From assembly GCA_029218485.1 (NCBI GenBank), contig JAQXRK010000238.1, positions 1-9,542 on the forward strand: a DNA stretch of 9,542 nucleotides, read 5' to 3'. The notes under the pieces were generated by a model that saw only the letters and a list, made by a program, of their open reading frames with translations, did no database searches and was not told where the DNA came from. The stretch is from a bacterium. Lineage in GTDB: Bacteria; Bacillota; Clostridia; Christensenellales; CAG-138. Positions 1 to 6,270 of this stretch are shown here, piece after piece (the stretch's first letter is position 1; the number at the start of each line of letters is the position of its first letter). The translations under genes were made by a program, and so were the position numbers.

Positions 1-417
1 GAGGGCGTCATCAAAGAGGTCACCCTGTTCTACACGGTCATCATGACCCCGGACAACAAGCGCATCACGGTGCCGAACGGCAGCCTGATGAATACGAACA
101 TTACCGACTATTCCTCCGAAGACCTGCGGCGCGTGGATCTGTCGTTCGCCTGCGCAAAGAGCGAAGCGCCTGCCAGAATTCAGGAGCTCATGCAGGCCGC
201 GCTGAAAGCCAACGCCAAGGTTCTGGCCGATCCCGAGCCGTTTGCGCGGATCAGCGGCGGCAGCAACGAGGCCATGGAGTTCACGGTGCGCGCATGGTGC
301 AGAAGCGAGGACTACTGGGATGTATACTATGAGCTCATGCAGAGCATTACGGAGTCCATGGCGGAGAACGGTGTCAAGGCGCCCGCCGTGCGCATCACAT
401 CCGACCCGCAAAAATAA
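1..417 (+). CDS. MscS-family mechanosensitive ion channel, C-terminal part (5' end outside window)
   Basis: The reading frame is open from base 1 and ends at TAA 415-417, so only the last 138 residues are visible and the start lies upstream. The visible part matches the cytoplasmic portion of small-conductance MscS channels. It begins in the beta domain, with the family-typical run from the VPNG-type motif (PNGSLMNTNITDYS) after a GVIKEV strand. An alpha/beta domain follows, with the FTVRAWCRSEDYW segment that corresponds to the VRVW segment of E. coli MscS. The protein would be an inner-membrane channel releasing solutes on hypo-osmotic shock; the pore helices are not in view. The family call is confident. 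Which MscS subtype it is cannot be told from the tail. It is followed by a strong terminator and appears unrelated to the molybdenum genes. Confidence 0.9.
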   Translation, partial: EGVIKEVTLFYTVIMTPDNKRITVPNGSLMNTNITDYSSEDLRRVDLSFACAKSEAPARIQELMQAALKANAKVLADPEPFARISGGSNEAMEFTVRAWCRSEDYWDVYYELMQSITESMAENGVKAPAVRITSDPQK

Positions 418-431
418 CATCGCAGCGTCCT

Positions 432-500
432 ACGGGCGCTGCTGCGTCCGGCAGGCTCTGCTACGCCCCGCAGGCGCTGCTGCGCCCTGCAGGCGCTGTT
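432..500. repeat. 19-bp imperfect tandem repeat, about 3.6 copies
   Basis: Units begin at 432, 451, 470 and 489 (the last partial) with an exact 19-base period. The shared core is GCAGGCGCTGCTGCGCC with a few substitutions per copy. The array sits between the MscS stop codon and the terminator, so it is probably transcribed as 3' UTR. No function is recognised. Confidence 0.7.
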
Positions 501-533
501 TTCCCCGACCATACGGGTGGCTGGGGGCCGGCG

Positions 534-569
534 AAAACGCGGTTCATCACACGGTGAACCGCGTTTTTT
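534..569 (+). terminator. Intrinsic terminator after the MscS gene
   Basis: A perfect 13-bp stem is formed by 534-546 (AAAACGCGGTTCA) and 555-567, with an 8-base loop. The 3' arm runs into a T tract (564-569). The A run at the 5' side means it could also work weakly on the - strand, but no - strand gene ends here. Confidence 0.9.
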
Positions 570-770
570 CTGCCTTCCCACGGGAACGGCCGAAAGAGCC
601 GCGGCTATGGGCGGTACTGCGCCGCCGCTTCGGGAGGGCGCGCGAAGCCAAGCCCCGTCCTGCGGCCACGCCCCATGCGCTCTGCACCGGCCGCCCCACA
701 GGAGTGGGAGACCGCCTCCCGCGCCACGGGCCGCGCTCTCCCCGGCCGCGCGCGAAACGCGAAAAATGGC
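570..770. other. GC-rich, hairpin-forming intergenic spacer with no recognised gene
   Basis: About 200 bases of very GC-rich sequence without a convincing coding frame. Open frames crossing it have no start with a ribosome binding site and give arginine/proline-rich shadow translations. Several short inverted repeats lie in series: 610-614 with 622-626, 627-632 (GCTTCG) with 643-648 (CGAAGC), and a GGGAG/CTCCC pair near 706-720. I recognise no RNA family. It may be structured RNA or only compositional noise. Confidence 0.5.
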
Positions 771-772
771 TA

Positions 773-801
773 TTGTAAAATCATCACAGCTCCGTTATAA
801 T
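773..801 (+). promoter_or_regulatory. Sigma-A-type promoter for the molybdenum operon
   Basis: A -35 like TTGTAA (773-778), a 17-base spacer and a perfect TATAAT -10 (796-801) stand in an AT-rich island right after the GC-rich spacer. Transcription would start near 808, leaving a leader of about 70 bases before the first gene. The octamer CGTTATAA at 793-800 overlaps the -10 and resembles one half of the E. coli ModE operator (CGTTATAT). No matching second half is visible. Confidence 0.8.
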
Positions 802-879
802 AAAGCAAAGCGAATGGTTTTTCAAAAACACTCGCTGCTTTGAACACGTTTCACAATCTTGATAAGGATGGAGACGCCC

Positions 880-1785
880 ATGATGAATACCGGCGCTGTG
901 ATCGTCGCATCCTGCATGTCTCAAAAAACAAACCGTTTTCGTCCCGTGCTGCAGATGGGCGGACAGTCCATGATCAAAAAGGCGGTGCGCGCGCTCCGGG
1001 CGGCGAACGTATCGCCCATCGTCGTTGTGACCGGCGTGCATGCGGAGCAGATTCGTTCCGAGCTGGAAGGCGAGGATGTGCTGCTGCTCCACAACCCCGA
1101 TCATATGGACGCCGATATGCTCGAGTCGGCAAAGCTCGGCATCCGGCGGTGTCTGGAGAGCTGCGAAAGGATCTTCGTCACGCCGGTCTGTATCCCGCCC
1201 TTTACGGCGGCCACGGTCAGGCAGCTGATGGAGCGGCAGGAGGCGGTGTGCATCCCCGTGCGGATGGGGCTGGGCGGGCATCCCGTGCTGCTCGGCGCGG
1301 AGGTGGCCGAAAAGCTCCTCCTGTATACGGGGCCGGACGGCATCCGCGGCGGTCTCCGGTGGCTGGATGTGCCCATCTGCCGCGTGGCGGTCACGGAGGA
1401 TGGCCCATCGCGCGAGCGGCGCTTCCACGAGTCCGTGCAGGTGCGGCTTGTCAACGAAACGCCGTTCTTCGGCCCCGGCCCGCAGCAGCTCTTGCTCGGC
1501 ATCCAGTCCCGCGGCTCCGTCTCCGGCGCTTGCGAGGCGATCGGCATGTCCTACTCCAAGGGCAGGGGCATCATCCGCACCATGGAGCGGGCGCTGGGCT
1601 TCTCTCTGGTGGATCGGGTGCAGGGCGGCGCAAACGGCGGCAGCGCGCGGCTAACGGCCAAGGGCGAATTGTTTCTGGAAATCTTTGCGCGGTACGAGCA
1701 ATCCGTTGCAGACTATGCGTCGGAAATTTTTGATGACTATTTCGGTGAACTGGAGGAGCGAAAAGATGCGGTTGGTTCGAACTGA
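880..1785 (+). CDS. Fused MobA/MocA-like nucleotidyltransferase domain (degenerate) and ModE-type winged-helix DNA-binding domain; probable molybdenum-responsive regulator
   Basis: The chosen start, ATG 880, follows GGAG (870-873) at a 6-base spacing; in-frame TTG 859 and ATG 868 are alternatives. Residues 5 to about 175 resemble the NTP_transf_3 fold of MobA and MocA (VIVAS, VVVTG near 48-52, GGHPVLL at 132-138). The NTP-binding loop, normally AAGxSxRMGxxK, reads ASCMSQKTNRFR, and the usual VDIP metal site is VCIP with Cys104, so catalysis looks unlikely. Residues about 203-265 match the ModE/LysR-type helix-turn-helix: GSVSGACEAIGMSYSKG, then ALGFSLVDR, a Gly-rich wing (GGANGGSARLT) and a dimerisation-like helix. 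ModE proteins sense molybdate and control mod and moa genes. Here the ligand-binding MOP domains are absent and the transferase-like domain takes that place. As first gene of the operon it may autoregulate. The domain call is firm; the sensor role is inference. Confidence 0.85.
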   Translation: MMNTGAVIVASCMSQKTNRFRPVLQMGGQSMIKKAVRALRAANVSPIVVVTGVHAEQIRSELEGEDVLLLHNPDHMDADMLESAKLGIRRCLESCERIFVTPVCIPPFTAATVRQLMERQEAVCIPVRMGLGGHPVLLGAEVAEKLLLYTGPDGIRGGLRWLDVPICRVAVTEDGPSRERRFHESVQVRLVNETPFFGPGPQQLLLGIQSRGSVSGACEAIGMSYSKGRGIIRTMERALGFSLVDRVQGGANGGSARLTAKGELFLEIFARYEQSVADYASEIFDDYFGELEERKDAVGSN

Positions 1786-2791
1786 GGATGCCGTCGGGCA
1801 GGTGCTTTGCCATGATATCACGCAGATCATCCGGGGCGTTACAAAGGACGCCGTGTTCCGCAAGGGGCATGTGATCCGCGAGGAGGACATCCCGGTGCTG
1901 CTCAGCGTGGGAAAGGATCACATCTATATCTGGGAAAACGACGAGACCATGATGCATGAGGACGAGGCGGCGGACGTCCTGCGCGGAATCTGCCAGAGCG
2001 AGTATATGCGCGCCACGCCGCCCAAGGAGGGCAAGATCGAGCTGATCGCGGAGCGCGACGGCCTGTTCCTCGCGGACACGCAGCGGCTCCGCGCCATCAA
2101 CAGCCTCGGCCGCATGATGATCGCCACCCGCCCCGCCGGCACGCCGGTGAAGGCCGGGGACAAGCTCTGCGGCACGCGCATCATCCCGCTCGTCATTGAA
2201 AAGGAAGCGATGGCGGAGGCCGCGCGCGCAGCGGGCGAGACGCCGCTGCTGCAGCTCAAGCCGATGCGGGCAAAGAAATTCGGCGTCGTGACCACCGGCA
2301 ACGAGGTGTTCCATGGCCGCATTCAGGATACGTTCACGCCGGTATTGCAGGAAAAGCTGGCCGAGTACGGCTGCGAGATGATCGCGCACGAGGTGTCCGA
2401 CGACGATCACGCGCGCATCACGCGCTGCATCCGCGGGATGCTCGACGCGGGCGCGGAGATGGTGCTCTGTACCGGCGGCATGAGCGTCGATCCGGACGAT
2501 AAGACGCCCCTCGCGATCAAAAACAGCGGCGCCCGCATCGTCTCCTACGGCGCGCCCGTGCTGCCCGGTGCGATGTTCCTGCTCTCCTACATGGAGGACG
2601 GCCGGCCGGTGTGCGGTCTGCCCGGCTGCGTGATGTACGCAAAGCGAACCATTTTCGATATCGTACTGCCGTACCTGCTGGCGGATGTTCCCGTCACGGC
2701 GGACATGCTCGCAGGGCTCGGCAACGGCGGCCTGTGCCTGAACTGCAGCGAGTGCCATTACCCCAACTGCGGTTTTGGCAAATGGCAGTGA
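1766..2791 (+). CDS. MoeA-like molybdopterin-binding protein with C-terminal cysteine cluster
   Basis: ATG 1766 is preceded by AGGAG (1754-1758) at 7 bases and overlaps the end of the upstream regulator gene by 20 bases, implying translational coupling. The product is 341 residues. Residues about 170-310 form a MoCF-biosynthesis (MogA/MoeA) domain with TTGNEV at 176-181, CTGGMSVDPDD at 235-245 and GLPGC at 284-288. This fold binds molybdopterin or its adenylylated form. The N-terminal 165 residues begin with a VGQVLCHDI segment reminiscent of MoeA. The C-terminus carries Cys324, Cys327, Cys330 and Cys335 (CxxCxxCx4C), suited to a metal ion or Fe-S cluster. It is shorter than typical MoeA (about 400 residues), and MoeA domain IV is not evident. 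It probably takes part in molybdate insertion or late cofactor maturation; the exact step is not established from sequence. Confidence 0.85.
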   Translation: MRLVRTEDAVGQVLCHDITQIIRGVTKDAVFRKGHVIREEDIPVLLSVGKDHIYIWENDETMMHEDEAADVLRGICQSEYMRATPPKEGKIELIAERDGLFLADTQRLRAINSLGRMMIATRPAGTPVKAGDKLCGTRIIPLVIEKEAMAEAARAAGETPLLQLKPMRAKKFGVVTTGNEVFHGRIQDTFTPVLQEKLAEYGCEMIAHEVSDDDHARITRCIRGMLDAGAEMVLCTGGMSVDPDDKTPLAIKNSGARIVSYGAPVLPGAMFLLSYMEDGRPVCGLPGCVMYAKRTIFDIVLPYLLADVPVTADMLAGLGNGGLCLNCSECHYPNCGFGKWQ

Positions 2792-2811
2792 CCGGCGAGA
2801 GGGAGGCGCGG

Positions 2812-3294
2812 ATGCACTTTACACACGTGGATGAAAACGGAAACGCCCGCATGGTGGATGTGGGCGAAAAAGCCGTCACCTCGCGCACGGCCACAGCGTC
2901 GGGGCGCATCCGTATGCGCGCCGACTGCTTTGAGCTGGTGGCCGCGGGCCGGATGAAGAAGGGCGATGTGCTCGGCGTTGCGCAGGTGGCGGGCATCATG
3001 GCGGCCAAGCGCACGAGCGAGCTGATTCCGCTCTGCCATACGCTGCTGCTCACAAAGGTCGCCGTCACGTTTACCCTGCACCCCGCGCAGCACGAGATCG
3101 AAGCGGTGTGCACCGTTTGCTGCGACGGAAAGACCGGCGTGGAGATGGAGGCGCTCACCGGCGTGTCCACGGCGCTTTTGACCGTTTACGATATGTGCAA
3201 GGCGGTCGACAAGCGCATGGAGATCACCGGCGTGCACCTTGTGGAAAAGCACGGCGGCAAGAGCGGCGATTTCTATTTTGAGGAAAGCAAATGA
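2812..3294 (+). CDS. moaC: Cyclic pyranopterin monophosphate synthase MoaC
   Basis: ATG 2812 follows GGGAGG (2801-2806) at 5 bases, 20 bases after the previous stop; upstream in-frame starts would overlap the previous gene and lack a site. At 160 residues it has the normal MoaC length. It shows MVDVG (14-18), AGIMAAKRTSELIPLCH (60-76), GKTGVEMEALTGV (106-118), YDMCKAVDK (126-134) and KHGGKSG near the C-terminus. The residues corresponding to the active site of E. coli MoaC are present: a lysine at 49-50, His76, Glu111, Glu113, Asp127 and Lys130. With MoaA it converts GTP to cyclic pyranopterin monophosphate in the cytoplasm, the first phase of molybdenum cofactor synthesis. The stop codon overlaps the moaA start (ATGA), so the two are coupled. 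Confidence 0.97.
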   Translation: MHFTHVDENGNARMVDVGEKAVTSRTATASGRIRMRADCFELVAAGRMKKGDVLGVAQVAGIMAAKRTSELIPLCHTLLLTKVAVTFTLHPAQHEIEAVCTVCCDGKTGVEMEALTGVSTALLTVYDMCKAVDKRMEITGVHLVEKHGGKSGDFYFEESK

Positions 3295-4256
3295 TCGATC
3301 GGTTTGGACGGGATATCCGCTATCTGCGCATTTCGGTGACCGACCGGTGCAACCTGCGCTGCCGGTACTGCATGCCCGATGGCATTCAGACGGTCTCCCA
3401 CGATGACATCCTGCGCTACAGCGAGCTCCTGCGCCTTGTGCGCCTGTTCGCCGGGCTGGGCATCGAGCACGTGCGCGTGACCGGCGGCGAGCCGCTGGTC
3501 CGCAGGGACGTCGCGGGCTTTATCGCGGATATCAAGCAAACGCCCGGCATCCGCACCGTCTCCATGACCACAAACGGCACGCTTCTGCTGCCGTATGGCC
3601 GCGCGCTGAAGGAGGCCGGCTTGGATTCGGTCAACATCAGCCTGGACACGACGGATGAAGACCTTGCCCGGAAGATCACCGGGTGCAGCGGCGTTGTCCA
3701 ATCCGTGCAGGAGGGCATTCGCCTGATGCGGGAGCTGGACATCCCGGTCAAGCTCAACGCGGTGCTGCTGCGGGAAACGGAGAAAACGCTCCCGGCGCTG
3801 GCCCGCTTTGCGGAGGAGGGAGTGCCCGTCCGCTTCATTGAGCTGATGCCCATGGGATACGGCCGGGAGGCGAGCGGCCTTCCCGCCGGGGAGGCGCTCC
3901 GCATCCTGCGGTCGGTCTACCCCGATCTGCGCCCGAGCGCGGCACGGCTGGGTACCGGGCCTGCGCATTACTATGAGAGCGCGCGCCTTTCGGCGCCGAT
4001 CGGCCTGATCGATGCGGTCAGCCACCGGTTTTGCGAAAGCTGCAACCGCGTGCGGCTGACCAGCATGGGCGTGCTCAAGCCCTGCCTGTGCTTTGAAGAG
4101 GGCGTCGCGCTCGGCGCATTGCTGCGATCCGGCGCGGACGATGAAGCGCTGCGGCGGGCCACGGAGGACTGTATCTTCCAAAAGCCCCGTCAGCATTGCT
4201 TTGACACCCCGCAGAACATGACGGAAAACAAACTGATGTCACAGATCGGAGGATAA
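3291..4256 (+). CDS. moaA: GTP 3',8-cyclase MoaA (radical SAM)
   Basis: ATG 3291 shares ATGA with the moaC stop and follows GAGGA (3280-3284) at 6 bases. The 321-residue product has the radical SAM cluster motif CNLRCRYC (Cys20, Cys24, Cys27) and GGEP at 65-68. The second C-terminal [4Fe-4S] site is Cys248, Cys251 and Cys265 within FCESCNRVRLT...KPCL. It ends in the double glycine (SQIGG) conserved in MoaA and needed for activity. It uses S-adenosylmethionine to cyclise GTP to 3',8-cyclo-GTP, which MoaC then converts. The two clusters make the enzyme oxygen-sensitive, fitting an anaerobe. All diagnostic residues are intact and the length is standard. Confidence 0.97.
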   Translation: MIDRFGRDIRYLRISVTDRCNLRCRYCMPDGIQTVSHDDILRYSELLRLVRLFAGLGIEHVRVTGGEPLVRRDVAGFIADIKQTPGIRTVSMTTNGTLLLPYGRALKEAGLDSVNISLDTTDEDLARKITGCSGVVQSVQEGIRLMRELDIPVKLNAVLLRETEKTLPALARFAEEGVPVRFIELMPMGYGREASGLPAGEALRILRSVYPDLRPSAARLGTGPAHYYESARLSAPIGLIDAVSHRFCESCNRVRLTSMGVLKPCLCFEEGVALGALLRSGADDEALRRATEDCIFQKPRQHCFDTPQNMTENKLMSQIGG

Positions 4257-4262
4257 ATCGCC

Positions 4263-5198
4263 ATGGGTACCGTATTGGCCGTATGTACGAGCGCCGTCAA
4301 GGGCGTACAGAAAAAGAATGTGCAGGCTGCGGAATTCATCGTAAACCACGGCATACAGGGCGACGCGCACGCGGACAGCTGGCACCGCCAGGTGAGCCTG
4401 CTGAGCGCCGACAAGATTGAGGCGTTTCGCGCAAGGGGCGCCGAGGTGGAGTATGGCGCGTTCGGCGAAAATCTCGTGGTGCAGGGCTTTGATTTTCGCG
4501 CCCTGCCCGTCGGCACGCTCCTGCGCTGCGGGGATGTGCTGCTGGAGATGACGCAGATCGGCAAGGAGTGCCATAGCCATTGCGCCATCTTTCATCAGGT
4601 GGGCGACTGCATCATGCCCCGCGAGGGCGTGTTCGCCAGGGTGCTGGAGGGCGGAACCATCCGCACCGGCGATACGATGGAGCTCGTGCCGCGCACATCG
4701 CCCCGGCCCTATCAGGCGGCGGTGATCACGCTCTCCGACAAGGGCGCGCGCGGCGAGCGCGAAGACCTCTCCGGCCCCGCGATCGTCAGGCGGCTGGAGG
4801 CCGCGGGCTACGAGATCGCGGAAACGCTGCTGCTGCCGGACGGGGAACAGCCGCTCAAAACGCAGCTCATCCGGCTGTGCGACCAACGTCAGCTCGACCT
4901 GATCCTCACAACCGGCGGCACCGGCTTCACCCCGCGCGACCAGACGCCCGAGGTAACGCTTTCCGTAGCCGAGCGGCAGGTGCCCGGCATTTCGGAGGCC
5001 ATCCGCGCCCATTCGATGCAGATCACAAAGCGCGCGATGTTCTCGCGCGGCGTATCCGTCATCCGGGGCAAGACGCTGATCGTCAACCTCCCGGGCAGCC
5101 CCAAGGCGGTCGATGAGAGCATGGACGCGTTTCTGGACACGCTCCCGCACGGGCTCGACATGCTCCGCAACAGCGTGCAGGACTGCGCGCGCACCTGA
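4263..5198 (+). CDS. MOSC domain-MogA/MoaB fusion, molybdenum cofactor maturation protein
   Basis: ATG 4263 follows GGAGG (4248-4252), which lies over the moaA stop, at a 10-base spacing. The 311-residue product has two domains. Residues 1 to about 142 are a MOSC domain (IQGDAHADSWHRQVSLLS, YGAFGENLVVQG, GKECHSHCAIF, DCIMPREGVFARVLEGG) with Cys103, Cys107 and Cys116. Residues about 150-311 are a MogA/MoaB domain (VITLSDKGARGEREDLSG, TTGGTGFTPRDQTPE at 216-230, NLPGSPKAV at 275-283). MogA-type proteins adenylylate molybdopterin before metal insertion. MOSC domains occur in Moco sulfurases and other Moco-handling proteins. The fusion could hand the pterin from adenylylation to sulfuration or delivery. 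Both domain calls are strong; the joint reaction is inferred. Confidence 0.93.
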   Translation: MGTVLAVCTSAVKGVQKKNVQAAEFIVNHGIQGDAHADSWHRQVSLLSADKIEAFRARGAEVEYGAFGENLVVQGFDFRALPVGTLLRCGDVLLEMTQIGKECHSHCAIFHQVGDCIMPREGVFARVLEGGTIRTGDTMELVPRTSPRPYQAAVITLSDKGARGEREDLSGPAIVRRLEAAGYEIAETLLLPDGEQPLKTQLIRLCDQRQLDLILTTGGTGFTPRDQTPEVTLSVAERQVPGISEAIRAHSMQITKRAMFSRGVSVIRGKTLIVNLPGSPKAVDESMDAFLDTLPHGLDMLRNSVQDCART

Positions 5199-5208
5199 AA
5201 ACAGGTGC
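5191..5208 (+). other. Short perfect hairpin over the mogA-fusion stop codon
   Basis: GCACCTG (5191-5197) and CAGGTGC (5202-5208) form a 7-bp stem with an AAAA loop. The stop codon TGA lies at the stem-loop junction and no T tract follows. It could stabilise the upstream mRNA segment or be part of an attenuator with the next hairpin. Confidence 0.45.
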
Positions 5209-5220
5209 ATCGTTCACGGC

Positions 5221-5245
5221 AAGGACGTGTAAATCCACGTTTTTG
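5221..5245 (+). terminator. Weak terminator-like hairpin (attenuator candidate) upstream of modA
   Basis: ACGTG (5225-5229) pairs with CACGT (5236-5240), extendable by G-T and A-T pairs to about 9 bp, and is followed by a T run (5240-5244). The stem is short, so termination would be partial at most. It separates the cofactor synthesis genes from the transporter genes. Confidence 0.4.
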
Positions 5246-5285
5246 CATAAATCATTGCGAACAGCAAAGAAAGAAGGACGTTAAC

Positions 5286-6200
5286 ATGAAACACCTGAAG
5301 ACCATTTGCGCACTGCTGATGGCGCTGCTCCTGTGCCTGAGCATGATCGCCTGCAGCGCCAAGCCCGAGCCCGCCGCCGAGCCGACGGCCGCCCCCGCGG
5401 CAGAGCCGACGGCCGAGCCCGCGAACGAACCGGCGCCCGAGCCCACCGAGGAACCGGCAGAGGAGATCGAAGTGATCGTCTTTGCGGCCGCCTCCATGAC
5501 CGAGACGCTGACCGAGATCGCGGAGCTCTACAAGGCCGTCGCGCCGAACGTGAAGCTCACCTTCAACTTCGATTCCTCCGGTACGCTCAAGACGCAGATC
5601 CAGGAGGGAGCCGACTGCGACCTGTTCATCTCCGCCGGTCAGAAGCAGATGAACCAGCTCGACATTACCGCCGACGCCTCCGTGAACACCGAGGGACTGG
5701 ACCATGTGCTCGAAGGCTCGCGCATCAATCTGCTCGAGAACAAGGTCACGCTCTGCGTTCCCAATGGCAACCCGAAGAACATTGCGAGCTTTGACGATCT
5801 GGCTGCGCTCCTCAAGGATGGCGACATCCTGTTCGCCATGGGCAACAGCGACGTCCCCGTGGGCCAGTACACCCAGAAGATCCTTGCCTATTATGAGCTG
5901 AGCGAAGAAGACCTCGCAGCCGCCGGCAAGATCACCTACGGCACCAACGTCAAAGAGGTCACCACGCAGATCAGCGAAGCCAGCGTTGACTGCGGCGTTG
6001 TCTACTGCACGGATGCGTTCAGCGCCGGCCTCACCGTTGTGGATTCCGCCACGAAAGAGATGTGCGGTCAGGTCATCTACCCCGCTGCGGTCATGAAGAA
6101 CGCCGCGCAGGCGGAAGCCGCGCAGGCCTTCCTCGACTATCTGCAGACCGCAGAAGCGATGGCCGTCTTTGAAAACGTGGGCTTTGCGCCCGTTGCGTAA
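5286..6200 (+). CDS. modA: Molybdate ABC transporter substrate-binding lipoprotein ModA
   Basis: ATG 5286 follows GAAGGA (5273-5278) at 7 bases. The 304-residue precursor has a lysine-containing N-terminus, a hydrophobic signal segment and a lipobox ending SMIAC, so Cys23 is the likely lipidated residue. A Pro/Glu/Ala/Thr-rich linker (about 26-60, repeats of AEPTAEP type) tethers the binding domain to the membrane. The domain carries ModA signatures: VFAAASMTETLTEIAELY at its start, FNFDSSGTLKTQI, GADCDLFISA, a GNSDVPVGQY segment, and VDCGVVYCTDA late. The serines of these first loops correspond to oxyanion ligands in known ModA proteins. It captures molybdate, and probably tungstate, outside the cell and delivers it to ModB. 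Its gene is flanked by hairpins on both sides. Tungstate rather than molybdate preference cannot be excluded, but the Mo genes around it favour molybdate. Confidence 0.93.
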   Translation: MKHLKTICALLMALLLCLSMIACSAKPEPAAEPTAAPAAEPTAEPANEPAPEPTEEPAEEIEVIVFAAASMTETLTEIAELYKAVAPNVKLTFNFDSSGTLKTQIQEGADCDLFISAGQKQMNQLDITADASVNTEGLDHVLEGSRINLLENKVTLCVPNGNPKNIASFDDLAALLKDGDILFAMGNSDVPVGQYTQKILAYYELSEEDLAAAGKITYGTNVKEVTTQISEASVDCGVVYCTDAFSAGLTVVDSATKEMCGQVIYPAAVMKNAAQAEAAQAFLDYLQTAEAMAVFENVGFAPVA

Positions 6201-6209
6201 CGAACTGTT

Positions 6210-6242
6210 CGGGCAGGGCGCGGCCGCGCTCTGCCCGTTTTT
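6210..6242 (+). terminator. Strong terminator-like hairpin between modA and modB
   Basis: A 12-bp GC-rich stem with one G-T pair is formed by 6210-6221 and 6226-6237, with a GGCC tetraloop, followed by TTTTT (6238-6242). It starts 10 bases after the modA stop. Since modB has no recognisable promoter of its own, this is likely a partial terminator or 3' stabiliser that raises modA mRNA above modBC. Confidence 0.8.
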
Positions 6243-6270
6243 GCATCCGGACGATGGGGGTTGATCTTTT

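Noticed and set aside
242..843. Overlapping + strand frames across the MscS end and the GC-rich spacer
   Set aside because: Arginine/proline-rich translations with no ribosome binding site cross a clear terminator and promoter, so they are compositional artefacts.
802..879. Molybdenum cofactor (Moco) riboswitch upstream of the operon
   Set aside because: The leader from the predicted start site is only about 70 bases, AT-rich and without strong stems, too small for the known Moco RNA architecture.
1571..2758. Long open frame on the - strand opposite the MoeA-like gene
   Set aside because: It is the antisense shadow of a high-GC coding gene: low-complexity Ala/Arg/His-rich translation, no ribosome binding site and no recognisable domain.
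5365..5465. Repetitive GC-rich DNA early in modA as a CRISPR or mobile repeat
   Set aside because: It encodes the Pro/Glu/Ala/Thr linker of the lipoprotein in frame; irregular short codon repeats explain it.
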